Source: Platycnemis pennipes
Taxonomy: Eukaryota; Arthropoda; Insecta; Odonata; Platycnemididae
Reading direction: 5' to 3'
DNA: 64,000 nucleotides
Assembly: GCA_933228895.1 (NCBI GenBank)
Contig: OW121854.1
Location: 132,413,926-132,477,925 of the forward strand
The position numbers and the translations under genes were made by a program. The notes beneath the pieces are model-generated. The model had not been told where the DNA came from and searched no databases. It was given only the letters and a program-made list of their open reading frames with translations. Shown piece after piece: positions 1 through 10,228 of the stretch. The first letter of the stretch is position 1, and each line of letters opens with the position of its first letter.

Positions 1-2010
1 TGTATTTTCAAGTATTCAGAGGCGTTTCTTCACGCAACAGATATGGCATTCATCATTTACGTTTTCATCACCAATTAATATTCACTTCAGTCATTTGTTC
101 GTGGCATCAGTCTTATATCAAATTCATCATCATCTTTTCCCCATCTCATTTTTGGTGGAATCGTATTGATTTCATTTCTCAATCAAACCTATTGAATCCA
201 TTTCTTAAAATGGATAGCCTTGCTCGGCATAAAGGTAGGTTTATGAAAAAAAGAAAGTTAAAAGTTCTATTAACTTACGGACTGGACTTACGGATTTCAA
301 CTTCCAGTACGCCTTGCGTTCGCTATGACTATCGATAAAGTTCAAGAGCTATCTTTGAAATTATGCGGTTTGAATTCAAAAGAGGATTGCTTCTCTCGTG
401 GGCAATTGTGCGTCTCAGGCTCCAGAGTCAGTTAATCGTCTGACCTTTATGTTAGAAAACGGACAAACAGAAATGTAGTCAATCCATTAGCTTTACAATA
501 CAAAAATTATTTCATGTGAAAAACATCGTTTTTCTTCCTTTCCTTTCATTCGACTGCGTAGCCACAGCAACGCAAGGCAGGCAATTGAATTTAATTATGT
601 GTTTTTTCCCGGTGGATCTCTGTTCTCTAAAATACTTTTATTTACTTCGTCCATTCATTTCATATCAGACTGATCCACAGCGAAGAGTGGCCGGGTTTAG
701 CTAATACTCCGATATAATCTGGTAAATGTCCAACAAATATTATTACTATTGTTAATTGCTATTCAAAGGTGACCAAGAAATGATCAAATAACTGAATTAT
801 GAAATTCGTCAACTTTCGTTCGAGTCCGAAATCAATGTTGAGGCAAACTTTACCTTCTGAGATTATGGAAAAATAACATACTAAAGAAGAAATGAAAAAA
901 GGGGCAGTATATGAGTAAGCCTTACGCATGCGATGTATTTACAAGCATAAAAGCCGGTATAATACTTATGCTTGCACTACTATTGTTGTATTATCTGAAC
1001 TCGTTCGGTCAACTGTTGCATTCTAATTTTAAAAGTGAGGTTAATGTACATTCTCGCTTCCTATTCTCGGTAATGGCAAGGCAATGAAAAGTTTAGATGC
1101 TTTCAGGGCTTTCTGCTATTCCTAGTTTTCGCTACTGCCTGAGACCCGATTTCTTGTGACAACCGTTCGTCGATCATTCTCCGGTTTTAGAAGACTGCAG
1201 ACTCTTTATGTTTGTCTGATCGAAATGCTAAACATGCATGAATATGTACGTAAGTTCAAGTAAAGGTGCATTTACATTACTGTACACAGGTACCTTGTCT
1301 ACCACAAATGAATTCGATAAAGAAGTGGTGCTGCTAAACTCCAAATATTCTGAACACATAAGTTTGAGCATTCTGAAATGGCGTGAGAGTTGGCAGGTGT
1401 AAAAGAGTTACCAACGTGGCGTGTGCAAAGTAATCAATTTCCCCAATGACGTTGGGAACATTTACTTCGAGCACCGCCTTATACATGTTCCATACACATA
1501 GGCATTAAGTTATATAAAAGCATAAATTTTAATTTATAATAATAACAAAAATGACAAGAAACATAATTTGAACAAGTGTAATTAAATTGAAAGACCTCCT
1601 TAGCAACGTCGCCATATTTATCGCAGCTTGCTCGGAAGAAAACCGAAAGTATGTTCTTTAAACTTAAATACTAATGTTTAGCGTCCGACGACCTTAGCTG
1701 GAAAAAATATAATATGTGCTTTAATATCTTGTGCACGTTTCCTTAGTTTTTTAACGAATTCTTTCGTGCCAAAATTGGGATAAAAATTTTATGTGAAGGA
1801 AGGTCATCATACTCCCATAAGGACAATGCATTTCAACATGAAAAACCTTCATTTTCAAATCCATATATCTTGGTTAAATGGCCGATGACATAGCAATATT
1901 TTTACACTATTCGATAGGGAAAACGTTGAACTATAATATATGTTAAAATCAGGGTAGGTTATCGGGCATGCCAAAAATGATGGTTCCTCCGTAATCTCAT
2001 AAATATCTTT
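1..2010. other. AT-rich sequence without a recognisable gene
   Basis: No reading frame in either strand resembles a known protein and none exceeds about 60 codons. The only recognisable item is a Helitron-type tail at about 671-701. The right edge abuts a Copia LTR at 2011. Confidence 0.6.
671..701 (+). repeat. Helitron/Helentron-like 3' tail fragment
   Basis: The sequence around CCACAGCGAAGAGTGG followed by CCGGGTTTAGCTA resembles the GC-rich 'GCGTGGCCGGGTCAGCTAG' type of 3' terminus of arthropod Helitron-related (Helentron) repeats. A better preserved tail of the same kind lies at 22,985-23,016. No Rep/helicase coding sequence is visible. The assignment rests on recognising this terminal motif only. 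Confidence 0.35.
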
Positions 2011-2163
2011 TGTGTTTTCTTATGATTTTATTTTCTTAAGAATTCGTACAATCTCATTTCCAGTACAAGAACTCAATCAAAAACATGTATATTATTACGT
2101 CACCATAACTTGGATACCTATACATGATTATTCTTCTTTCTTTAGTTTTTGCTCAGTCTAACA
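2011..2163 (-). repeat. Copia-type 3' LTR (about 153 bp)
   Basis: On the plus strand the segment runs TGTGTTTTCTTATG to CAGTCTAACA, so on the minus strand it starts TGTTAGACTGAG and ends in CA, as LTRs do. It lies directly downstream of the element's RNase H region. About 80 bp of it (2011-2090) matches 14,429-14,505, which lies upstream of a Copia gag; the two are therefore the 3' and partial 5' LTR of one family. A purine tract sits exactly at its start (2164-2180). Confidence 0.75.
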
Positions 2164-2180
2164 CTCCTCCTCAATTTCTC
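2164..2180 (-). promoter_or_regulatory. Polypurine tract of Copia element
   Basis: Minus strand reads GAGAAATTGAGGAGGAG immediately before the LTR start TGTTAG. This is the expected plus-strand priming site position for an LTR retrotransposon. Confidence 0.7.
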
Positions 2181-2387
2181 ATCTACTTATCTTTTAATTT
2201 CATTCATTTAACACAGTGTACAACTTTATATTACACTTCATTATCCTTCAGACAGACCAAGTTCTGCTCTGTGTTTTACAAATGATGCATATGGCAACCC
2301 TTTGGTGAGAATATTAGCTACTTGACAATCGGTAGGTGGGTGATGAACATCTAACTACTTCTCATCGACTGAATCGCTTACAACATT

Positions 2388-2927
2388 TTATTTTACATCG
2401 ATATGTTTCCGTCTCTTTTGATCCCATTTTGAAAAAGAATTAATACAAGCTTGATTATCTTCATATTGGACTGCATTATCTTCAATTGGATGGTTCACCT
2501 CAATTTTCAATTCAATTAGTAAAGTGTACAACAAAAGCAGTTCTGCAGTAGCTAGGGTATTAAACTCAGCTTCAGTAGATGAAAGTGCAACTGTGCGCTG
2601 TTTTCTTGAAGCCCAAACAACTGCATCTCCAAAAACTTTGAAAACATAGCCTGGCACAGACTTTCTATCATTATGATTAGCATAGTCTGCCTCTGCATAA
2701 TACCCAACAACATTGCTATCATTAAGACCCTTGAATAACAACCCATAGTTTTTAGATCCTTTTAAATAACGCAGAACTATTTTTAAACCAGTCCAGAGTG
2801 CTTGGTTTGGTGTGATATTGACCATTAAAACTAATTGATTGCGGAATACCTGGCCTTGTTGCTACACATGAATACATAAGTCCTCCTATCAACTCTCTAC
2901 GTCTATTATGTTGAATTGGTTCTGATT
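2388..2927 (-). pseudogene. Copia pol: RNase H and end of reverse transcriptase (broken)
   Basis: An uninterrupted 145-codon frame at 2388-2825 carries the Copia RNase H signature: an acidic residue in EADYANHNDRKSVPGY, then WASRKQRTVALSSTEAEF with the catalytic Glu. In intact members the first motif reads SDADWAGD..DRKS, so one acidic position is preserved and surroundings are altered. Just upstream (2828-2927) the linker GGLMYSCVATRPGIPQSI matches the Copia 'TRPDI' segment between RT and RNase H. The frame is separated from the RT part by a SINE (2941-3240). The product would remove RNA from the RNA/DNA hybrid during reverse transcription; the gene is dead here. Confidence 0.85.
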
Positions 2928-2940
2928 GAACATCACAAAA

Positions 2941-3240
2941 GGTTGAATAGAGTGCTTGACTCCCATCCCGAGGACCCGGGTTCGATTCCCGGCAGTGGCG
3001 GATTTTTCATCGTCGTACTTGAGTGCCTAGTGGAGGGCATTTCAAGTTCAGTACTCCGTCCGTCGGATGGGACGTTAAGCCGTTGTCCCCTTGGCGCCTG
3101 TCGTTAAGAGTAGGCCGACGCCGGGTTTCTCTCCACCCTTCTCTCCGTTCCCTGAAGAACTCCTACCATTACCCAATTATCCACCTGTGCCATAAATTAC
3201 CTCAGCTGTCGTTCGCCTCTCCTGAATAACCAACTAACAT
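2941..3240 (+). mobile_element. tRNA-headed SINE with 13-bp target duplication
   Basis: A pol III B-box-like GGGTTCGATTCCCGG lies at about 2988-3002 after a shortened A-box region. It is followed by a body containing GGACGTTAAGCCGTTGTCC and GCCGACGCCGGGTTTCTC. The insert is flanked by GAACATCACAAAA (2928-2940) and GAACATGACAAAA (3241-3253), a 13-bp duplication with one mismatch, as expected for LINE-machinery insertion. It interrupts the Copia pol frame between RT and RNase H, so it is younger than the Copia element. The A box is weak, so the head is probably 5' truncated. Confidence 0.85.
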
Positions 3241-3253
3241 GAACATGACAAAA

Positions 3254-3985
3254 TTTGCCAGTTGCCAAAGGAGTTGGCAAAGCTCAAATCTCTTGAATTT
3301 GCTGAAACCAGATTAAATCGCTCAAGTAATTTTTCAATATATTTAGTTTGACTCAGAAACATACTTCCCTCTCTTCTTTCAATCTTTATATCCAAGTAAT
3401 ACTTTAATTCACCAAGATCTCTCATTTGAAATTCATCTCTTAATTTTCTTAAGGTACCCTCAATTGACTCCTTTACATTACTTGCAACAATTATGTCATC
3501 TACGTACGACAAAACATAGTCTATACAAGAGCTTGGACGTCTTACATACAAACATTTGTCACTTACACATTGCTTATGATTAAGTTTGGTTATCAACTCA
3601 CGAAACCTAAAGTTCCACTCCATAGGAGCCTGTTTTAGTCCATACGATATCGTCTTTAACTTATAAACCATGTCTTCTTTAACTTTCAAACCTTCAGGGT
3701 GTATCGTATAGACATCTTCTTTCAACACTCCATTTAGAAAAGCGTTCTTTACGTCCAACGTGCACATTTTTATGACCAATTACACTCAAATGAGTGATGA
3801 CAGTCTTGCTACAGGTGCATATGTCTCAGTATAATCCTCTTTTTGTGAACATCCCTTCGCCACTAATCTAGCGTTATGCCTTCCCCATTACATCCTCTCT
3901 TTTTGGAGCAAGAACCCACTTACATTTAATAGGTTTTCTATCTGCTGGACATTGAACTAATCCCTTTCCTCCCGAACAGCCCTCA
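3254..3985 (-). pseudogene. Copia pol: reverse transcriptase (broken)
   Basis: The minus-strand frame 3254-3779 shows the Copia RT blocks: TLDVKNAFLNGVLKEDVY (motif A Asp), YKLKTISYGLKQAPMEW, and YVDDIIVAS with the catalytic DD pair, then MRDLGELKYYLDIKI. Further upstream, past frameshifts, 3900-3970 encodes CKWVLAPKRE, matching the 'KWVFKIK' start of Copia RT. The order integrase, RT, RNase H on the minus strand is the Ty1/Copia order. It is interrupted by a SINE on its 3' side. Confidence 0.85.
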
Positions 3986-4223
3986 TCCATCCCTTAATCG
4001 TCACTTCTACCTTCTATCTCATCAAACGACTCAGGAACACCCTATTGCACTTAAAACAAAATTAGAATTTTCTTCAATCGCTTGAGTGAGAGGTTTTCAC
4101 CAGTAAGAAGAAAATGAGTCTACAAGCAGTGTTCTATCTTGATCCTCTCTCTGAATCCAGTCATTATAAGCCAACGTCGCATGATCCATAAGATGAGTAG
4201 GTCTTTTTACTACTCCTCCTCAA

Positions 4224-4790
4224 TCATTGATCTTCCTCCACATTCTCAGTTTCACGATCGCTTTCTTCTACATTTTCATTCTTACTCTCATTCCAGAGTT
4301 CTACATAATTTTCCCCATCAAATTTAGTCTTATTTTCATTAAATATAACATCACATGCTGAGATTACTTTTCTCTCAATCAAACTCCACAACTTAAACCC
4401 ATTGGGACAACAATCTATGAGAATACATTTCTTTGTCTTTTCATCAAATTTTCCTACAAGTTCATTTTTGTTCTTTTTTGACGTAGGCAACACGACCAAA
4501 ATCTTCCTCAAATGTTGACGAGTGCCTTTCCAGAGTTCAGCTGGAACTTTCAAAGGATCAATAGCCTTAATCGGTATAATTAAGTACCCGGCAGTTAACG
4601 CTGCTTCAATCCAGAAAGATGTCTTTAAGTTACTGCCAATGAACATACGTCTAGCTTTGTTGTTCGGTTCATACGTTCAGCTACTCCATTTAATTGAGAA
4701 GTATAAGGAATCGTAAGTTCCTACTGAATCCCTTGTTCCTCAAAGAATTTAATTAACGACAGAGAAAAAATAACAATGCATATTCCACTC
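4224..4790 (-). pseudogene. Copia pol: C-terminal integrase (broken)
   Basis: The frame 4224-4646 contains the region after the integrase catalytic core: P.ELWKGTRQHLRKI, GKFDEKTKKCILIDC, PNGFKLW and ACDVIFNE, the standard Copia 'VFNE' block. Upstream (4650-4790), across stops, SQLNGVAERMNRT matches the 'QQNGVAERKNRT' motif that holds the catalytic Glu. The first two Asp of the DDE triad and the HHCC zinc region are missing, because Copia similarity ends near 4790-4830 where a Penelope fragment begins. Confidence 0.8.
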
Positions 4791-4830
4791 GTAAATTTAA
4801 CGACGGTACTTATTCGGAAACAATACCACC

Positions 4831-5250
4831 GTGGACCATGTGATCCCCTTCCCTTCTCACCATCACATCCACCTAAAACAATCAACTCTTCATTTCTTGC
4901 TGAATAGACTATTGAACATCCCTCTATCAGAGACCAATTATAACCTGGAATTGGATACCATTAGGAGTATTGCCGTTAAAAATGGGTACAGCCGACAACT
5001 AATTGACAAAATGTTCTTTAGAGAACGCCCACGGATCTTTAGTGTTCAACCCAGTTGTCAACAGTGAAAAGGACAACCTCTGGTGAAAACAATCTTATTT
5101 GCGGTCTCACCTCCAAAAGTAGGCAATCTATTCCCTGGAGACAATTCTAGGATAGCCTTTTGCAGCAATTGCAGAACACTTTCAAATGAAACCGTGAAGC
5201 TGAAAAGCAGTGGCATCTACACATTGCAACGCGGTGATTGGAGCGCGTGG
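4831..5250 (+). mobile_element. Penelope-like element fragment (RT thumb to GIY start)
   Basis: HHHIHLKQSTLHFLLNRLL followed by ELDTIRSIAVKNGYSRQ matches the post-RT 'HP.HTK...L..RA...E...I..IA..NGY' block of Penelope-like elements and the same region of PLE-3 at 41.5-41.7 kb. The frame continues through a KVGNLF-like linker to SSGIYTLQ at about 5202, which corresponds to the beginning of the GIY-YIG endonuclease, then decays. It is inserted at the broken edge of the Copia integrase. Confidence 0.65.
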
Positions 5251-6106
5251 GGCGAACGGGAAAGGGTCCCTCTGAGGTGAATGGCAGGGGGGGGCGATGT
5301 ACCCTCTGCGACGATTGGCGAAACATCTGCGGCAGAACCACCAGAGGGTAGGGCGACCCGGAAATCCCGAATGGAGGAGGCCTGCGGAGAGACCTCTGCT
5401 GAACGACGAAATCATCGTCGGAAATCTCCCCCACTTCAAGGAAGACCATCAAGCTTGGAATCCAACACCCTCCGGAAATCCACCACCCCTACAATCTAAT
5501 CGCCCCCATTCCCATCTACACCGATGCACCCCTTCGGAACTTAAAAATTCTTCACTTACATATGCCATCGTCGCATCTGAACTGGACTACTCCACAATTC
5601 AATCTGCCATTGCAGATTGGCATCTGTTTGACAAATCCTGCAGCTTCTGATTTCTCCTCACGTCGACACAAAAATGTGTACATGACCGTGAACAAAACTC
5701 GTCAAATATATCTCGCTCCGTCATAGGCAGTTGGAGTAATAGGGCCAGTTCAATCAGAATGAAATCTTTCGTAGTCCCCTTGTTGCTCTGTCTCTGGTTT
5801 GGGACTGTAGTTTGTTTCCCTGGGCCCGTATTCTGTAACTCGTTGTCACCCGTTGTGTGGTGATCTCATCCGATTCTGCTACGCGACGATAGGTGGCGTT
5901 CTTACAAAACAGGGCGGTGTCACATCACATGCTCAACGGCCGCTCTCGTCACCCCCGAAATACAATGTTGAGGTTTGTTTTCGAGAAACAAATATCGTGT
6001 CTCAATTAATGACGTTAACGTGGTGACTCTGACGAAATTTCAATGGAAAAAAATGGCATCTAACAATAGCAATAATTACAATAGTATATTTATTGTCATG
6101 AAACTC
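5251..6106. other. Unassigned sequence, GC-rich at 5276-5500
   Basis: Frames are open on both strands around 5180-5500 but they overlap one another and have biased, low-complexity composition, so none is called as a gene. At about 5821 GGGCCCGTATTCTGTAAC looks like the start of a DNA-transposon end; no matching end was found. Confidence 0.4.
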
Positions 6107-6359
6107 TAAGGCCCGGTTTCACCAACCATTTGCTGATCGACGATCAAGTGACCGTCAATCAATTGTTGATTGACGATCAAATCCCTCTCCTGTTTCACCA
6201 ACACTTGATCGCAGATCATGATTGCCGATCATATGATGGGTAATCTTGGAACGTAAATGTATCATAGAAATAAAAGGAGCTGTTCTATTGGCTGTAGCTA
6301 TCACGTGATACGCCTACGCTTATTAAAAGACATTCACCCGGAGTATTTAAAATATGGCT

Positions 6360-6720
6360 GAAAATCGATCGGAAAATGTTGCGGAAAGACAAAATCTCGG
6401 CAAGGAATATAAACAAACAAAAAACCTGACGAAATTTACGATAAAGCAAAAGTTAAGAGGCGTGGGATGATATAGCATTGCCTTTTATTACCCAAGAAAT
6501 TAACGTTGTAAGGCTGTAACAACAGCTTAAAACCTGCTACGAAAATATGAAGCAAAGTCCTAAGACGAATGCCGCGAATGACACGGCTTGTGGTATTACT
6601 GCTTCGAATTTTAAACAATCTTAGATACGATTTTCAACCGATTTATTTCATTTATCGCCAATGCCTCCGCACCATCGGTGTCATTGTACAATACTATTGG
6701 AAGTCATATTCCCCAAAAAT
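6360..6720 (+). pseudogene. Myb/SANT-like accessory protein relic of Harbinger
   Basis: Reading across two frameshifts and stops gives a start MAENRSENVAERQNLGKEY at 6355, then KAKVKR, W..IALPFITQEINVVRL and QQLKTCYENMKQSPK (about 6463-6560). The pattern W-x2-IA-x-FN ... R-x-QLK-x2-YENMK-x3-K is that of the zeste/trihelix Myb-SANT-like domains that serve as DNA-binding partners of Harbinger transposases. The position inside a TAA-flanked Harbinger supports this. At least three disabling changes are visible. Assignment is by motif only. Confidence 0.5.
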
Positions 6721-7702
6721 GAATGATCTAGGGCATTGCATCATTGAAATCTACAAGGATCATTTCCATCCACTGAGCAACTCAAAAGACAATATGCAAT
6801 ATAGAGCAATTGCAAAGGTATGCTCTGTTTTTAGTCATGCTTTTATGCACATTCCATTTGTAGATGCATTTCGTTATTACATCACTTTATTTCAGCTAGC
6901 AACAACAGGGAAACTATTTTTGAGGTAATTTTCTCTATTTGAGACATTATGACATTTTATTAATTTTACATGACATGCACCATACCTAAGCTATGCATTT
7001 AAAACTTTTTTTGTGCAAACACAGGCATGTAAAATTTTAAGAACAGTATTCAGATTCAATAAAAACAAAGAGATGATAAATATCATTCTTAAGAATCAAT
7101 TAATTAATTCTGAATGTACTTCACCAATCACTTGACAACACTCTTGACGCACCCATCTTAGCTCCTACTACTTCATATAACTTTAGATTCCAGAAAAAAT
7201 CATAGAACAAGAAGATGCCCAACTAGATACCAAAATAATCATTCCTCAACTCAACCCAATATTACACTTATTACCAAAACACAATAGTAATCATAAATCA
7301 CGACAACGTCAGTTGCATCTATTCATCCACTTCCTCTCACATCATGTATCTTCATACCACAAAGGAAATGGAAAGTAGAGAAGTTTCCCAAATGGCCCAC
7401 AACAAAAGCATATAACTTCAGACAACTTGAAAAAGTGACTGATCAACACATTTAAAAATCCAAGTCTTAAAATCTTTTAAAGAGACTGAATAAAGGATTC
7501 AGATTTTTATTATATTCAGTTTATATTTATTTATTTTTTTCCAGTTCTGAATCACCTTTCTCAACAGTTATATATGTGTATGAACATTGAACAGGTGAAG
7601 ATAATGATGAATGAGTATACATAATACATATTCATAAGTTATTGCAACATTAAAGTTTATTTTTTAATATTTTTCATTCTATTGTGAATAAGGCATTAAA
7701 TC

Positions 7703-8560
7703 TCACAGCCCAAATAGACTTTCCAGTGCTACTACTGTATATTTTCCAATGTTAGTTTCCACATTATCAAATGGTCGGAATTGAATATTCTAATACATAG
7801 GACCACCTTCACCCGTGAACATTATAGCCACATAATGTAGAACCCCTCTGGCTACAATGATAGTAAGAGCCCTATCTATATTGACTAGAAGTTCCATAGA
7901 TAGACTAGGAAACCTCCTCATATGACACTGAAGCAATGGGATTCATTGTTTTAATATGAGTATGATTATATCACTTCTGGTGGTATGGTTTACAATGGGC
8001 ATGAGTAGATACCTATGATCAGCAGGGATACCCTGCAAAACCTAACAAAAATCCATTCATGGTTTCTTCTACTTTGAATTTTGCCCATAAATTGAAATTG
8101 TTAACTATGGTAAGTACTGCCTGTGCACAAAGCCTAGCCACCTTGCCACTAAATTGGTTGTTCTAAGGCTGGGGGTACAGAGAGCTTGAGCAGTAATAGA
8201 AAAATAAGGCATTCGGTCACGGTTTATCTCATAATTTTCAGTCCATGATGAGATGACTGCAATTTGAGTGCTTCACAAATCTCCCAATAGCTCAAGGCTC
8301 CAAATCCTACAAACACCAGATTTAGAGACATGGTGGAGTTCCCCAATCGTGGTCTGCATTAACAATTATCTTGAAATTAATTTCAAATTCACTCATATCT
8401 CTATTAAAGAGCTGGTTATTGAATCGTTACACTACTAGGATAAAATATGTTTCAATGACAGGCTTATCAGCTACTCCTATGTTGGACAACAGTGCCTGGT
8501 TTTGATACTTAAAAGTAGGTAATAGCATAACGAACCTTCAGATTGATATTACTTATAAAT
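7703..8560 (-). pseudogene. HARBI1-like transposase relic
   Basis: Minus-strand frames, joined across shifts, give the ordered HARBI1 blocks. These are YFSITAQALC and TNLVARWLGF (8130-8250; family form 'INVQAVCD..TNVVARWPGS'), NGFLLGFAGYPC (about 8030-8070; family 'GYLLGDSGYPC'), YNHTHIKT (about 7950), RRFPSLSMELLVNIDRALTI (7870-7930; family 'WKRRFPCLS'), and IVARGVLHYVAIM (7830-7870; family 'IVA.AVLHN'). The reading ends at a stop at 7703. The nuclease Asp residues lie in poorly preserved parts. The protein would cut and paste the enclosing element; it is clearly dead. Confidence 0.8.
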
Positions 8561-10228
8561 ATGTTGATACAAGTATTTCTCAACAAGAAACTATTTATTG
8601 TTAAACAGAGTTAATAATTAGATTATCTAATAAAGGTTGACTGAAATATAAGATACTTCTAGCATATGATGAAACTATCACATAAAAATCTACACAACAA
8701 ATAATGAAAGGTCAAAATACTAGCTAAACAGATAATTTCACCAAGTTGTTTTATGAGTCATAACCATATTGCATGTATGCACTATCTATGTCTGAGCCAC
8801 CATTAAAGAAAGCACAATTCAAAAGCCTCCACAATATCATGTTATGAAAACACAATAATGATATAATATACATCAAGATTGAAGTAAAGTATATTAGCTA
8901 CTAATCTTCATTGGGTGACATCTTATTTTAATTTCAACTAGAAGATATAAAAAGATATTTGTTTAAAAATATTTGCTTACATTTACCTGAGCTAACTTTC
9001 AAGTGCAGTAGTACATGAAAACAAGATTCTTACCCAACAAGTACACTTTCAATTGTAGATAATAAATAGTTGGCACATTTTAATTGCAGTATTTCCCTAC
9101 ATATTACCTGTAAGTAACTATATTATCTCATGATTTTAAATATCCATCCCGAAAGGAATAGGCCTGACAAAGTGGAATTCACCACAACTAAACTGGATTT
9201 AGTTTATTAAGTTCATTCACGCTAGCTAATTAACTTCAAATATTTTCGCACTGATAAACTACATTAATATGATTCATTTGAAGAACAGGAACAAACACAA
9301 TCAATCTAAAACAGTCCCATCACTATAAGGTCACGAACTAATGGACAACGAATAAAGGGCAGTAAAAATAAATAGAAAATAACATATATTAAACACATTA
9401 CATACCGCTTATATCACGCAACATGGCTATTTCTTTTAGAATTAATGAAAATAATACCGTGTATGTGAACACAACATCGAATATGGTATCACCGTGAACA
9501 GAAACATGTAAACAATATCGCAATACATCTTGTTTTCCTGACTGGAGAAAGCAGAACCTTCAATTTTATCTTCAGAATGTAAAATCATATATATATTCAA
9601 CGACAACATATCATATAAAGCATAACAATGGTTAAAATTCGTAATATAATTAAAAGAAAGAACAACAACACACTACCACGTCTGCCTACGGCGTACGATT
9701 CACCAACACACGACGTTAGTTATTCATTTCATGTAGCGACGCGGGAAATTTAACTTGATTCATAAATGGGTGAATATTTAGAATTGTACCTGAGGACCTC
9801 ACGTTGCGAAATATCGGCGACTATTACTAATTGATCTATAGAAGTCATAGCGTATCTTGCTCGGTTTCGGATGCCATTTTAAATGTTTTCTAAAATAAAT
9901 TCCACTGCCGGCTAAGAGAATCTAAACCACAATTTGAAATCATCTTCCTCTGCATGCAAACACATCATATTCTGTGGGGCCTGCTGTGGTTCCTTACATG
10001 GCAATAATCAAGAATTATTTCTACGCATTCGCCTGAAGACACTTCGCAATCAGCCATGTCAGTTGATTCTCGATTTGATCGTCCAAAATCTGCGGTCAAC
10101 TTGACAAGAGATTTGATCCCCGATCACAGCTGATTATTGTTGGTGAAACGGAATCAACAAAATCGCCGATCAAATCAAGACTTGATCGCCGATCAAGCGT
10201 TGATCGTTGTTGGTGAAACCGGCCCTAA

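Larger units (their letters stand above)
6110..10225. mobile_element. PIF/Harbinger DNA transposon with TAA target duplication
   Basis: The element starts GGCCCGGTTTCACCAAC and ends with the inverted GTTGGTGAAACCGGCCC. It is flanked on both sides by TAA (6107-6109 and 10,226-10,228), the 3-bp duplication typical of PIF/Harbinger. Both ends carry a second internal copy of GTTTCACCAAC about 75 bp inside and several GATCGNCGATCAAG-type subterminal repeats. Length is 4,116 bp. It contains a HARBI1-like transposase relic on the minus strand and a Myb/SANT-like relic on the plus strand, the usual two-gene content of the superfamily. Both genes are degraded, so the copy is immobile by itself. Confidence 0.88.

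Noticed and set aside
2940..3002. Possible functional tRNA gene
   Set aside because: Only a B-box-like segment is well formed. No acceptor or anticodon stem can be drawn, and the sequence is the head of a SINE with target duplications.
5147..5650. Overlapping open frames on both strands in GC-rich DNA
   Set aside because: Up to four frames are open at once, with low-complexity composition and no recognisable motif. This is expected from base composition.
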